Origin: an uncultured Oscillospiraceae bacterium
GTDB taxonomy: Bacteria; Bacillota_A; Clostridia; Oscillospirales; Oscillospiraceae
Assembly: GCA_900770015.1 (NCBI GenBank)
Contig: CAAGIU010000082.1
Location: 1-5,232 of the forward strand
Direction: 5' to 3'
DNA: 5,232 bases
Each line of letters opens with the position of its first letter. The first letter of the stretch is position 1. A program made the translations under genes and the position numbers. The notes below the pieces were generated by a model. It had not been told where the DNA came from. It ran no database searches and saw only the letters and a program-made list of their open reading frames with translations. This document shows positions 5,112 through 5,232 of this stretch, piece by piece.

Positions 5112-5205
5112 ATAAAAACGCGCAAAATTCGGACATTCAGACAAAGCAAATGCTTTTCCCGCAGATTTCCATCCTTGTTTTTTCTTACTTTTATGATAAA
5201 ATCAT

Positions 5206-5232
5206 AGATCGGAAGAGCGTCGTGTAGGGAAA
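5206..5232 (+). other. Untrimmed Illumina sequencing adapter (artefact)
   Basis: The last 27 bases begin AGATCGGAAGAGC and continue without mismatch along the Illumina TruSeq universal adapter (reverse-complement orientation) to the end of the window. This is library-preparation sequence, not genome. The native sequence ends at 5205, and any reading frame running through here picks up the adapter-derived peptide DRKSVV. It implies that the right edge is a contig or read end. Confidence 0.97.

Noticed and set aside
4892..5227. 111-aa plus-strand open frame at the right end
   Set aside because: Its first part is antisense to the 77-aa gene, the middle is AT-rich low-complexity sequence without a ribosome binding site, and its last residues come from the sequencing adapter.

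Overview
The window looks like ordinary chromosome from a Gram-positive, clostridial-type bacterium, probably a gut Oscillospiraceae/Ruminococcaceae relative. The reasons are strong AGGAGG-type ribosome binding sites, sigma-A-like promoters, AT-rich intergenic stretches around moderately GC-rich genes, and several protein types typical of Clostridia. These are an M23 peptidase ending in an NHLHFGMQ motif, a small 'VVHSPDPKLFEQAIFI' membrane protein and a small 'YDTETATLI' protein. The genus is inference; no rRNA or other marker is present apart from a ribosomal protein fragment.

Layout. (1) 1-154, minus: start of rplM (ribosomal protein L13), cut by the window edge, with a near-consensus promoter and a leader hairpin. 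(2) 155-377: divergent intergenic region; the ttcA-proximal part carries a 10-bp-period degenerate repeat. (3) 378-2952, plus: a compact run of ttcA-like tRNA thiolase, Nudix hydrolase, small membrane protein and dusB, probably one operon. (4) 2971-3018: a 15-bp perfect hairpin followed by a T-run. It looks like the dusB terminator but contains the start codon of the next gene. (5) 3006-3962, plus: secreted M23 metallopeptidase, ending in a terminator that lies inside its own 3' end. (6) 3934-4620, minus: trmO, overlapping the peptidase gene tail-to-tail by 29 bp. (7) 4714-4947, minus: a 77-aa protein of unknown function with its own promoter and a strong terminator. (8) 4948-5205: AT-rich non-coding DNA with the promoter of the 77-aa gene and two dyad-symmetric elements. 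(9) 5206-5232: an untrimmed Illumina adapter, not biology, which marks a contig or read end.

Function. Three of the seven full-length genes act on tRNA: TtcA thiolates C32, Dus makes dihydrouridine and TrmO methylates t6A37. A ribosomal protein gene lies beside them, so the region has a translation-maintenance flavour. The Nudix enzyme and the membrane protein appear to be passengers of the same operon. The M23 enzyme belongs to cell-wall remodelling and seems to be expressed separately from dusB.

I found no convincing new multi-gene system: no defence island, CRISPR array, prophage, insertion sequence, tRNA or rRNA gene. The most interesting native signal is the hairpin that buries the M23 start codon. 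The most important practical signal is the adapter at the right end.
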